Shown in pieces: positions 34,058-43,500 of a stretch of DNA of 64,000 bases (position 1 is its first letter; each line of letters begins with the position of its first letter). The DNA is from Agrobacterium fabrum str. C58 (GTDB lineage: Bacteria; Pseudomonadota; Alphaproteobacteria; Rhizobiales; Rhizobiaceae), in the NCBI RefSeq assembly GCF_000092025.1, contig NC_003063.2:682001-746000 (forward strand). Reading direction: 5' to 3'. The notes under the pieces were generated by a model. The model was not told the DNA's origin, did no database searches, and worked only from the letters and a program-made list of their open reading frames with translations. The position numbers were made by a program, and so were the translations under genes.

Positions 34058-34579
34058 CTAGCTACGGGTGCCAGACCGCCAGGCGACCAGAGGTTCCGGC
34101 CGGACATCGCCCGTCAGGGAGACCGTGGCCTGCTGGCTTGAAGCCAACAGGCCACAATCAAGACAGCTGACACGCAGGTTGCTTTCAGGAGCGATCAGAT
34201 CGGCAACCGTGAAGCGGTCGAGAAGACGGGCAAAAAAAGACGAGGTCGTCGAGACGATGCGGCCGAGGAATGCTTCTGTTTCCGATTGAGGCGATGAAAG
34301 TACGTCTGCGCCCTCCCCAAGCAATTCGGGTTGTACCAGCCGCAGCACCTCGGCCAGTTTCACTGATCGCGGGTCCCTTGCCAGTTTCAGCCCGCCGCCC
34401 GGACCCCGCTCGCTTTGCAGCAGACCGTTTCGCGCGAGCAGCGCGACAACCTGATAGGTATGGTCTTTCGTCGCACCGATTTCCTGCGCGACCTTTTGCA
34501 CCGATATGATTTCGCCCTCCTGCCGCGCGCATACCGCAAGGATGCCAAAGGCGATTTCAGTCTGCCGTTTCAGATGCAT
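34058..34579 (-). CDS. Rrf2-family transcriptional regulator
   Basis: 173 residues. MHLKRQTEIAFGILAVCARQEG, ATKDHTYQVVALLARNGLLQSERGPGGGLKLARD is an Rrf2 winged helix; the tail holds SCLDCG, two cysteines rather than the three of cluster-binding members. It converges with the panD-like gene and follows the MATE gene of the biosynthetic operon on the same strand (114 bases away). It may govern the panD region; it is unlikely to be RirA itself. Confidence 0.85.
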   Translation of the reverse strand: MHLKRQTEIAFGILAVCARQEGEIISVQKVAQEIGATKDHTYQVVALLARNGLLQSERGPGGGLKLARDPRSVKLAEVLRLVQPELLGEGADVLSSPQSETEAFLGRIVSTTSSFFARLLDRFTVADLIAPESNLRVSCLDCGLLASSQQATVSLTGDVRPEPLVAWRSGTRS

Positions 34580-34693
34580 TGCTTGTGAACGTCCTCATGG
34601 CGAGTGCAGGGATCGCCGACCCGGTGCTGAGACTATCGTGTTACATCGCGTCATTCAATTGTTCCATGCCGGCCATCCTGTATGATGGACACA

Positions 34694-36055
34694 TCAGCCC
34701 GCCTCGTGCCTAACCCCGCGTGAGAGCCAGCGGTGCAGGAACAGACTGCCCTTTACGGTCTCCTCTATGATCAGCGACAACCATACACCCGTCACCCCGA
34801 GATTGAGGAACAGGCAGAAGAACCAGGCCGTGGAAAGGCCAAGACCCCATGTCACGGTCAGGCTGACGAAAACCGGCCAGCGGACATCGCCCACCGCCCG
34901 CAGCGATTGAAAGAGGATCGTATTGAATGCAAATCCCGGCTGAATGAATATCGTCAGAAATAGCAGGCTGCCGCATAATTCTATCACGGCGGGATTGTCG
35001 GTGAACAACCTGATATAAGGAACCGAGGCGAGCCAGATCAGTGTAGCGATGGACGTCGTCGCGGCAGCGGCAAGGCTTGCGGACCGGAGCGCCTGGCTGG
35101 TCGCCGCCTCAAGCCGCCGTTCACCGAAACGGTAACCGATCAGGACCTCGTTGCTCTGGCTGATTGCCATGACGACAACGATCAGAAATGCCATGGCCAG
35201 CATCGTATAGGTGCGGCCCAGGACGGCCTCGACGCCGAATCTGGCAACCAGCCCCAAAAGAATGATCTGGTAAAAACTGTAGGCAATGTAATCGGTCACA
35301 CTCGGCAAGGCGATTGCGATCATCCGGCGCGCAGTCGCAAACCGCGCGACCGTATCGGAAAATGAGAAACGCAATCCCAGTTTCCACATGAGAACCGGCG
35401 TCAGAATGGCGGTCGTCATAACGCGAATACTGAAGGTGCCAAGTGCAGCACCTTTCACACCCATGCCCGGCAAAGGCCCGACCCCCAGAATGAGAACCCA
35501 TTCGGCGAGAAGGTAAAAAGCCGACACGCCCACCCCGAATGCCAGGATCAACCTGCTGTGGCCGAATGCGCGTAGACAGGCAAGCCCGGCGGCTATGAAG
35601 CCGTTGAAGACCATACCGACCGCGACGATGTTCAGGTAGAGGCCAGCCTCATCATTCAGGGAGGTCGATCCCGCGAGCTGTTCAAGCACCAAGGGACCGG
35701 CAACCATCAAAGACAGGCCAAGTGCCAGACCAACAAGCGTGTTGGTCAGGAGCGCCACCGCCACCACCTGCCGTGCCGCCTCCACTTCTCCTCGGCCAAG
35801 GTGCCGGGAAATGACGATGACCGCGCCGATGCCGACCAGCCCGGACAATTCGAAAGCGATCATCATCACCTGTTTGGCGACGGCAACGGCTGCCGCTGCT
35901 TCTGCCGAATAGGCGCTTATGATTGCGGTATCGGCCAGATTGACGAAGAAGCTCAGCAGCGAATGAAGCAGGAGCGGAAAGCTCAACTGGAACAGGGTGG
36001 GCTTGCCACGCGCATTGAAGTCTTCTTTATCGGCGGTTGCGGCGCCCTGTTCCAT
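34694..36055 (-). CDS. MATE-family efflux transporter (putative siderophore exporter)
   Basis: About 453 residues with twelve hydrophobic segments of the MATE family (LFQLSFPLLLHSLLSFFVNLADTAII, AVAVAKQVMMIAFELSGLVG, and the symmetric second half from LSVTDYIAYSFYQIILLG). Start placed at ATG 36055 (MEQGAATADKED), because codons upstream would overlap the NRPS end. It is 31 bases after the NRPS stop on the same strand, the last gene of the FAAL-PKS-monooxygenase-NRPS operon, so export of the finished or immature product is its likely job. A drug/sodium antiporter of other purpose cannot be excluded. Confidence 0.88.
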   Translation of the reverse strand: MEQGAATADKEDFNARGKPTLFQLSFPLLLHSLLSFFVNLADTAIISAYSAEAAAAVAVAKQVMMIAFELSGLVGIGAVIVISRHLGRGEVEAARQVVAVALLTNTLVGLALGLSLMVAGPLVLEQLAGSTSLNDEAGLYLNIVAVGMVFNGFIAAGLACLRAFGHSRLILAFGVGVSAFYLLAEWVLILGVGPLPGMGVKGAALGTFSIRVMTTAILTPVLMWKLGLRFSFSDTVARFATARRMIAIALPSVTDYIAYSFYQIILLGLVARFGVEAVLGRTYTMLAMAFLIVVVMAISQSNEVLIGYRFGERRLEAATSQALRSASLAAAATTSIATLIWLASVPYIRLFTDNPAVIELCGSLLFLTIFIQPGFAFNTILFQSLRAVGDVRWPVFVSLTVTWGLGLSTAWFFCLFLNLGVTGVWLSLIIEETVKGSLFLHRWLSRGVRHEAG

Positions 36056-36086
36056 GGCGGTGATCCTGACAGACTTTATAGGCAGG

Positions 36087-39000
36087 TCAGGCGAAATTGC
36101 CTGACCTGATGCGCCGCTGCAATTGCCGTTCACGCCCCTTGCCCCTGGTGTCGCCTCGCCCACGCGCACTCTCTGGCGCCGCAGTCTTGCCGTGCTGCAG
36201 ATCGATTATGTGGCCGGCCAGTGTTTCCAATGTCGGAAAACGGAAGAAATCCGTGACTTCCAGCTCGATGCCAAGGGCATCACGCACCCTGGCAGGCATG
36301 GCGACGATCAGGAGGGAATCGCCTCCCAGCTCGAAAAAATTGTCGTTGACGCCAATATCCGCACGCTTCAGCATCTTCTGCCAGAGGGCGTGGAGGGTCT
36401 GTTCGACATTGTTTGCCGGAGAGGTGATTTCGGAAGCCGCCCGTTCCGAGCGATCCGGCAGCGGCAGACGTTTGCGATCCACTTTGCCATTCGCATTCAT
36501 CGGAAACTCTTCCAGAAGGATGAAATGCGAAGGTACCATGTAACGCGGCAACCGGGCCGAAAGCGCCCTGCTGAGCCTGATACCCGTGGCACCCTTATCG
36601 ACCTTGCCGGAACGGTCCTCAAGTAGAACATAGGCCAGCAGTTGCTGCTTGTTCGCGTCAAGCAGAACCAGAACCTGATCGACCCCGTTCTCTTCCTGAA
36701 GCAGGCTCTCGATTTCTCCGACCTCGATACGATAGCCGCGCAGCTTGATCTGGAAGTCGGTCCGTCCGACGAATTCCAGATTGCCGTCCGGCCTGCGCAC
36801 GACGAGATCACCCGTTTTGTAGAGGCGCGAACCCGGCGTGGATGTCCGGTCATAGGGATCGGGAACGAATTTTTCGGCCGCAAGCGCCGGTCGCTCCCAA
36901 TAGCCGCGGCTCAGGCTTATGCCGCCAATGTGCAACTCGCCAGGCACGCCTTCCGGAACGGGATCCATATAGGCATCGAGCACCAGAAATGAGGTGTTGT
37001 CCAGACGGCCGCCGATCGGCACTTTGCCGCTTCTGGAATGGGCCTCCTCCACCAGCAATGCGCCTGCCCAGATCGTCGTTTCGGTCGGACCGTAGACATT
37101 CCAGAGAGAACCGATCCTATCAATGAGCCGCCCGGCAAGCTGCGCATCGAGAGCCTCGCCGCCGCAAAGGCCGGTCAGGGATTTTTTCCCTTGCCAGCCG
37201 CTGTCCAGCAGCATTCGCCAGGTGGCGGGAGTCGCCTGGAAATGCGAAATATCATGTTCGTCCAGCGTCCTTCCCAGCTTCTCAGGTTGAAGCAGAAGGT
37301 CCGGTTCACGTATGACGGCCGTGGCGCCAACGCTCAATGGCCAGAGCATTTCCAGAACGGAAATGTCGAATGCCGGCGTCGTTACTGAAAGCATCCGGTC
37401 TCCGGCCCTTATGCCGGGCTGGCGCGCCATTGACTGGAATTGATTGAGCAGACCCCGGTGCGTAATCGGCACCCCCTTGGGTCGCCCGGTGCTGCCGCTG
37501 GTGTAGAGGATATAGATGTCACTGTTATCAGGCATCGCCGGAAGCACGGCATCCGGCTGGTTCTCAAGATAATGAACAGGATCGATGCAGGTAATGCCAG
37601 GGAAAAGCCCAGCATCATCAGTCAGCACCAGAACCGTTGCGGCATCCTCCAGCACGTAACCGATCCTGTCTGCCGGATGGCGCGGATCGATCGGCACATA
37701 GACCCCGCCAGCCTTTATGATCGCAAGGAAAGATATGATGCCGCTCGCCTGCCCCGGCAACGAAACCGCGACCCGCATTCCCGGTTTCACCGGCCTCTCC
37801 AGCGTCAGAAGCGCCCGTGCGAGATTATTCGACGCCTCTTCGAGCTGACTATAAGTCCAGCTCCGGTCGACGCGTTCGATGGCAATCTTTTCGGGATGGA
37901 GACGCGCCGCGCTGCTTATCAGGTCGTGCACGCCCTTGACCGGGAGAGGCCTCGCAACGAGCGCGCCCGATGAAAGAAGGGCTTCGCGCTCCCCGGCAGA
38001 GATATAGTCGAAGGTCGGAAGAAGCGCGTCGGGGGAAGCAACGACCGAGCGCAGCAGGTTTTCGAAATGCTCCAGCTGCCGCTCCATGCGCACCGCCTCG
38101 AACCGGCCGGACCGGTATTCGACGGTGACGAGCGCACCCGACGCACGCTCCATGATCATCCAGCTCATATCGAGCTTTGCTTCCGCAACCGGTATCGCTT
38201 CCTGCCTTACCCGCAGGCTGGCATTGCCCAGATCGAAGCCCTGCGCATTCTGCTGCCTGTAGCCCTGCGTCTGGACCTGAAAGGAAATCTGGAACGGTGA
38301 ATTTTCCACCCCTTCGCGGTTACTGCCCAGCACATCCATCAACTCCGCAAAGGGATAGTCCTGATGCTCCAGAGCATTGGCGAAGTCTTCCTGTATACGT
38401 CTCGCCCAGTCCCTAAATGACATGGCGGGGCTGAGATCGTTGCGCAACACAATGGTATTGGTAAACAGGCCGATCAAACCTGCCATATCGGGATCACCCC
38501 GCCCGGCAACCGGCACGCACACCGCTAGATCCCGGCGGCCAGTATAACGGTGGTGCAAAAGCTGGAAAACGGCAGCAAACACCACAAAGGTCGTGGTGCC
38601 GAGTTTGGCGGCCAGAGCCGACACCTGCGCCATCAGTTCCTGCGAAATCTCCTTCACCAGCGTCTCGCAGGCCATATCAGTCGTTTCATGGCGGGGATAA
38701 TCGGCGGGAAACTCCTGCGGCTCGAGATTTTGCAGCCGGTTGACCCAATATTGTTTTTGCCGTTCGTAGTCCTTCGTGCCGGACCATTTCTGCCTGGCGC
38801 GGACAAAGCCGCCATAAGATCGCGGCAAGGGATCGAGGACCGGTTCCTGACCGTTTGCGATCGCGGCGTAACACAACGAGAATTCGCGCATCAGAATGCC
38901 GCGGGACCATCCGTCGGCAACCGTGTGATGAAAAACGAACACGAGAACATGCTCGTTTTGTCCAAGCTGCAGAAGATGCGTGCGCATCAGCGGCGCTTTG

Positions 39001-39473
39001 GACAGATCGAAAGCTGTGCGGGCGATCCGGCCTATGGTCTCGTCGCAATCGGCAGCAGACATGGACCGGCAATCGGAAACCACAAGTTCGGGCTCCATAT
39101 CACCGTGAACCTGCTGCCAGGGCCTTCCCTCTTCAAGCGGAAAAGCCGTTCGCAGCGGCTCGTGTCGCGCGACGATAATCCGAAGCGTGCGGAGGATCGC
39201 GTCGTGGTCCAGCGCGCCGTCGATATGCCACCGGAATGGAATGATATAGGCCGAGCTCTCAGGGAAAATCTTCTGCTGCAGCCAGAAATGCATCTGCGAT
39301 GATGTCAGCGGCAATCGCCCGGCCCCGTCGGCACCATCGTCGCCCTCCGGTGCGACATCGTGCCAGGACATGCCGCGCGCCTCTATCTGCGAGCGCAGCC
39401 GGGCCCGCTGTTCCGGGTCAAGATTTGCGATGCGGTTACGCAATAGAGCGATCGTCTCGGCATTCGACATCAT
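36087..39473 (-). CDS. Non-ribosomal peptide synthetase, C-A-PCP (glycine predicted)
   Basis: 1128 residues from ATG 39473 (GAAGGA six bases upstream, ten bases after the monooxygenase stop). A helical N-terminal tail (residues 1-45) precedes the condensation domain with FHHTVADGWS (about 180), then the adenylation domain with LYTSGSTGRPKGV (about 660), FDISVLE, VYGPTETTIW and GRTDFQIKLRGYRIE, and a carrier domain with FFELGGDSLL (about 1050). Specificity residues read by alignment to GrsA give DILQLGVIWK, one change from the known glycine code DILQLGLIWK. There is no thioesterase, so the chain moves on to another protein. Fourth gene of the minus operon. Confidence 0.92.
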   Translation of the reverse strand: MMSNAETIALLRNRIANLDPEQRARLRSQIEARGMSWHDVAPEGDDGADGAGRLPLTSSQMHFWLQQKIFPESSAYIIPFRWHIDGALDHDAILRTLRIIVARHEPLRTAFPLEEGRPWQQVHGDMEPELVVSDCRSMSAADCDETIGRIARTAFDLSKAPLMRTHLLQLGQNEHVLVFVFHHTVADGWSRGILMREFSLCYAAIANGQEPVLDPLPRSYGGFVRARQKWSGTKDYERQKQYWVNRLQNLEPQEFPADYPRHETTDMACETLVKEISQELMAQVSALAAKLGTTTFVVFAAVFQLLHHRYTGRRDLAVCVPVAGRGDPDMAGLIGLFTNTIVLRNDLSPAMSFRDWARRIQEDFANALEHQDYPFAELMDVLGSNREGVENSPFQISFQVQTQGYRQQNAQGFDLGNASLRVRQEAIPVAEAKLDMSWMIMERASGALVTVEYRSGRFEAVRMERQLEHFENLLRSVVASPDALLPTFDYISAGEREALLSSGALVARPLPVKGVHDLISSAARLHPEKIAIERVDRSWTYSQLEEASNNLARALLTLERPVKPGMRVAVSLPGQASGIISFLAIIKAGGVYVPIDPRHPADRIGYVLEDAATVLVLTDDAGLFPGITCIDPVHYLENQPDAVLPAMPDNSDIYILYTSGSTGRPKGVPITHRGLLNQFQSMARQPGIRAGDRMLSVTTPAFDISVLEMLWPLSVGATAVIREPDLLLQPEKLGRTLDEHDISHFQATPATWRMLLDSGWQGKKSLTGLCGGEALDAQLAGRLIDRIGSLWNVYGPTETTIWAGALLVEEAHSRSGKVPIGGRLDNTSFLVLDAYMDPVPEGVPGELHIGGISLSRGYWERPALAAEKFVPDPYDRTSTPGSRLYKTGDLVVRRPDGNLEFVGRTDFQIKLRGYRIEVGEIESLLQEENGVDQVLVLLDANKQQLLAYVLLEDRSGKVDKGATGIRLSRALSARLPRYMVPSHFILLEEFPMNANGKVDRKRLPLPDRSERAASEITSPANNVEQTLHALWQKMLKRADIGVNDNFFELGGDSLLIVAMPARVRDALGIELEVTDFFRFPTLETLAGHIIDLQHGKTAAPESARGRGDTRGKGRERQLQRRIRSGNFA

Positions 39474-39483
39474 CGCAAATCCT

Positions 39484-40551
39484 TCAGACCGCTCTGGCAA
39501 CGCGCATTGGCGGCCGGTTTGCTTCCACGAGTTTCAGCAGGAATGGCAGGCTGCCCATAACGAGGTCGTAATCCTGGACGAAATCGATCAGGCAGGCGAT
39601 TTCATCGACCCCCATCTCCGCCAATGTATCCACCGTTGACTGGCAGCTTTCGGGTGTACCGATGAGGGACCTGCCTTTCATGAAACCCTCAATGCCGAAT
39701 TCGATCAGGCTGTCGAGATCATCGTCGCTGAAATTATCAAGCGTTATGTCGACACCCATGCTCCGCCCAAGGCCTTCGAGCAGGTGATAGTGCGTGCGGA
39801 GATAATCTCCGAACGGCTTGGAAACATTGGATTTGACCTTGCCGGTATCGTCACCCAGGAAGGTGTGGACCATCATACTGACCGTCCCGGCCGCCGGATC
39901 GTGCCCATGTTTTTCCCGCGATTTGCGGTAGGCCGCAATCTTGGGCGCAAGCGACTCCGTCGTCTCGCCGAGCAAAGCCGTCAGTACGTTGAGGCCGCGG
40001 CGGCCTGCTTCGATGAAGGTTTCCGTGGACTGGCACGCAACCCAGAAGGGGATGCGCGACTGCACGGGCCGTGGCAGGGTTTTCGCCTCGACGATATTGC
40101 CGTCCGCATCCTCGAACGAGACCGCTTCACCGGCAAGCAGCCGGGTGATCTGTTCATAGGAGCGCCACATGGTGCTACGGCGGTTGCCGTGCGGCTCCTT
40201 CGAAAAGACGAACTCGTCTTTTGTCCAGCCGGCCGCAATCGCGATGCCTGCCCTGCCGCCGGAAAGATTATCGACGACCGCCCACTCCTCCGCAACGCGG
40301 GCGGGATGATGCAGGGCGGCAACAACGCTGCCGGCTCGCAGCTGCACCTTGCGCGTGACCATGGCCAGCGCGGCACTGACGATCGAAGGATTGGGGTAAA
40401 GACCGCCAAATGCGTGGAAATGCCGTTCCGGCACCCACAGGGCCTCGAGGTCGTTTTTGTCCGCAAATTGCGCGCTATCCATCAGCAGACGGTAGTTTTC
40501 CTGACCCGGACGCGATCCGTCACCGTCAAAATAAAAAAGGCTGAATTTCAT
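39484..40551 (-). CDS. MupA/Atu3671-type luciferase-like flavin monooxygenase
   Basis: 355-residue FMN-dependent luciferase-like monooxygenase: MKFSLFYFDGDG, ALWVPERHFHAFGGLYPNPS, LRAGSVVAALHHPARVAEEW, DNLSGGRAGIAIAAGW and the C-terminal GTPESCQSTVDTLAEMGVDEI. These mark the natural-product subgroup often embedded in or next to PKS/NRPS modules (MupA, Atu3671). In the fabrubactin pathway of A. fabrum C58 the corresponding enzyme (FbnE) is proposed to hydroxylate the alpha carbon of a carrier-bound beta-keto chain and trigger a Favorskii-like rearrangement. It lies between PKS and NRPS, 39 bases after the PKS stop. Confidence 0.92.
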   Translation of the reverse strand: MKFSLFYFDGDGSRPGQENYRLLMDSAQFADKNDLEALWVPERHFHAFGGLYPNPSIVSAALAMVTRKVQLRAGSVVAALHHPARVAEEWAVVDNLSGGRAGIAIAAGWTKDEFVFSKEPHGNRRSTMWRSYEQITRLLAGEAVSFEDADGNIVEAKTLPRPVQSRIPFWVACQSTETFIEAGRRGLNVLTALLGETTESLAPKIAAYRKSREKHGHDPAAGTVSMMVHTFLGDDTGKVKSNVSKPFGDYLRTHYHLLEGLGRSMGVDITLDNFSDDDLDSLIEFGIEGFMKGRSLIGTPESCQSTVDTLAEMGVDEIACLIDFVQDYDLVMGSLPFLLKLVEANRPPMRVARAV

Positions 40552-40590
40552 CAGAATGATCCCGATTGTGTGTGAGCGTTATCGGCGTGG

Positions 40591-43500
40591 TCAACGACCG
40601 GCCTCGACGTCGTCAAGCATCGAGGCGAGCATATCCGCCTCCTGGTTGCGGGCGTCGAGACCCTCCTGAATGACCCTGGCGAGGCCGGCGGCCGTCGGTG
40701 CGTCGAAAAGCAGGGCACGCATCGGAATTTCAACGTCAAAGCGTTTTCGAAGCCGCGCGACGACCTGGATGGCGAGCAACGAGTGACCGCCGAGTTCGAA
40801 GAAATTATCGGTAACGCCGATACCGTTTATCCCGAGAAGCTCCGCCATGATGGCGACGACGTCTTCTTCAAGCGGCCCCTGCGGCGCGGCATAGGCGGCC
40901 GATACCCCGCTGCGGGATGATTTCTGGCTGGTCGCCACAGCGCCGTGGGCATCCTGAACATCCGCTGCCGGGCGGTTTTCGAGATCATAGGGCGTGACCA
41001 CAATTGACGCCGGTGAAGCCTCCGAAAGGACCTGCGCCGTGACCTGCCAGACCTCCTCCGGGTTTATTTCCCTGTGGGTCGCATGGTCAGCCTCCGTCGC
41101 GTGGACCGAGGCGCAGGCATCCCAATTGACGGATTTCCAGACCGGACCGGACGCGCGCCGTTTTGCGGAAACGAAAGCATCCAGATAGGAATTTTCCGCA
41201 GCGTATCGGCCAAGACCGGTGCCACCAACGATCGATGACAGCGACGACTGGACGAGCACGAAAATATCGCTGCGCGTTCCAACGACACGATCAAGGGCAT
41301 CGATGGCGCCGGACTTTACGGTCTGAAGGCTTTTCGTGTCGAAATTTTCACTGCTGAGCAGGCCGAAATATTGGTCGCCCATGGCGGCTGTGTGGAAAAC
41401 ACCTTTCACCCGACCAAGGTTTTTCTCACCCTCCTCCAGCGCGGACCGAAGCCATGACGCATCGCTGACATCGCCAGAAAAGAGAAGATAGTCCTTTCCG
41501 GGCGTTCCGAGCGACCTGAGCGTCTGGATGAAAAGGCTGACCGGATGGCGGGGGCTGTGGGATGCAAGCCAGCGCTCCCAGTCCGGCACCAGCGGAATTC
41601 CCGCGCGACCCGCCAGAATGACTTTCGCCCCGGCTTTGATGAGGGCGCGGGCATAGACAAGCCCCAGTCCTCCCAGAAGTTCGCCTATGACGAGATAGGT
41701 TTCGCCGCGCTTTGCGACAGCGCCATCTGCCGCCTCGCTGAGTTCGACACGCTCATGGGAGAGCGAGAGCAAAATACCGTCGCGGAGAGCATAAATCTGC
41801 TCTCCTTCGACAAACGGTGACGAGATGATGTTCCGAAGATACTTTGCGGCATTTGCGTCCGGCAACCCCTGAAGATCGATACTGCGGCAGGACAATCCCG
41901 GCAGTTCCTGACCCAGCATGCGCGCCAGCCCTTTGATCCGGGCTCTTGCGGGCTCGACGCTGTCGGCGGCGAAAATCCCATGCATGGAGCGGCCGATGAA
42001 TGTCACATCCGGGCGCAGCTTGCCGCCCGCAAGCGTTCCGGCAAGAGCAACCGCGAAATTCCACGCGGCATCCGGCAGGTCCGTTTCCGCCAATCCAAAA
42101 CCGCTAATGATCTGATCCGGCGTCCAGTTCTTTTCGGCGAGATCATCGAACACGGCAACAAGATGCTCCGCTTTCGCCGGATCAATCGTATAGGCTTTCT
42201 CGGAAGCGCTGAATGTCGCACCCTCACGAACCACAACCGCATCGATCCCGTCCGGAATATCGAAAAGAGCCTCCGCACCGAAAACAAGCCAGCGGCCTCG
42301 AGCGCTTGACGCTGACCCGTTTTTCAACGGCCGTGTCTTCCACACCGGCTGATGGAACCATTCGGCCATCGGTCTGTGGGTTGCAGGAGCGGCTACTTCC
42401 TGCCGGCTTGCGGGCGGCGCGATCCAGTATGACTGACGCTCGAAATGATAGCCCGGCAAGCCAACACGGCGACGCGGCGATCCGTCGTGAAGCGCCTCCC
42501 AGCTGATATCGATACCCGCCAGCCACAGCTGTCCGAAGGCCAGCAGCGCATGGTCGGCAGCGCCTGCCGCACCGGCCGCATCCGGCAACGACGTGACGAT
42601 GCGGCAATCATCATTCGCCTGCTGGCGCGCCAGCCTTGAAAGCGTGGAGCCGGGCCCGACCTCAAGCAGGATAGGAGCTGCAAGCTCGAGACTATGTCTT
42701 ATGCCGTCGCTGAAATTTACCGCCCTGCGAAGATGTTGGGTCCAGTATTGTGGATCGCAGGCCTCGTCGGCCCGCAGCCAGTTTCCGGAAAGATTCGACA
42801 TCACATCGATTGCCGGCGCAGAGAGAGCGATGCCGTAGAACAGGCCCGCAAACTCCTCGAGAATCGGCTCCATCGCCGCGCTGTGAAACGCATGCGATGT
42901 CCTGAGCAGCCGGCACCCGACCCCGTCCTTTTCCAGACGTTCGGCAAAACGATGCAAAACCTCCGTGTCGCCAGCGACAACACAGCTGCCCGGCCCGTTC
43001 ACCGCAGCTATTTCCAGCCCGTCACCCAGCTTGGCGCGCAGATCAGCCTCGGGCAACATCACCGCCAACATTCCGCCGGGCGCGCAACCCTGCATTAACC
43101 GCCCCCGTGCCAGCACGAGGAACATGGCATCTTTGAGGGAGAAAACCCCGGCCAGGCAGGCCGCGACATATTCACCGACGCTGTGGCCGATCATCGCCCG
43201 CGGCTGCAAACCCTTCTGCATCCACATTCTGGCCAGCGCATATTCAACGGCGAACAAAGCGGGCTGGGCGCGGTCGGTGCGGTCCAGCCCGGTATCGGAG
43301 GCATCTGCCTCTGCAAGAAGCAGTGGGCGGATTCCAAGATCGTCTGGTATCAGTGACAGGCATTCATCCAGCGCGGCCCGGAAGTGCTCCTCACGCTCAT
43401 AAAGCGACCGGGCCATTCCCACATGCTGGCTGCCCTGGCCCGGAAACATGAATATCAGACTTGGGTCATGCTGCGGGATCTGGCCAGTTGCGAAACCGGG

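Noticed and set aside
34058..34579. Rrf2 gene beside the cluster as RirA itself
   Set aside because: It lacks the three-cysteine Fe-S motif of RirA; RirA is probably encoded elsewhere and only its binding box is here.
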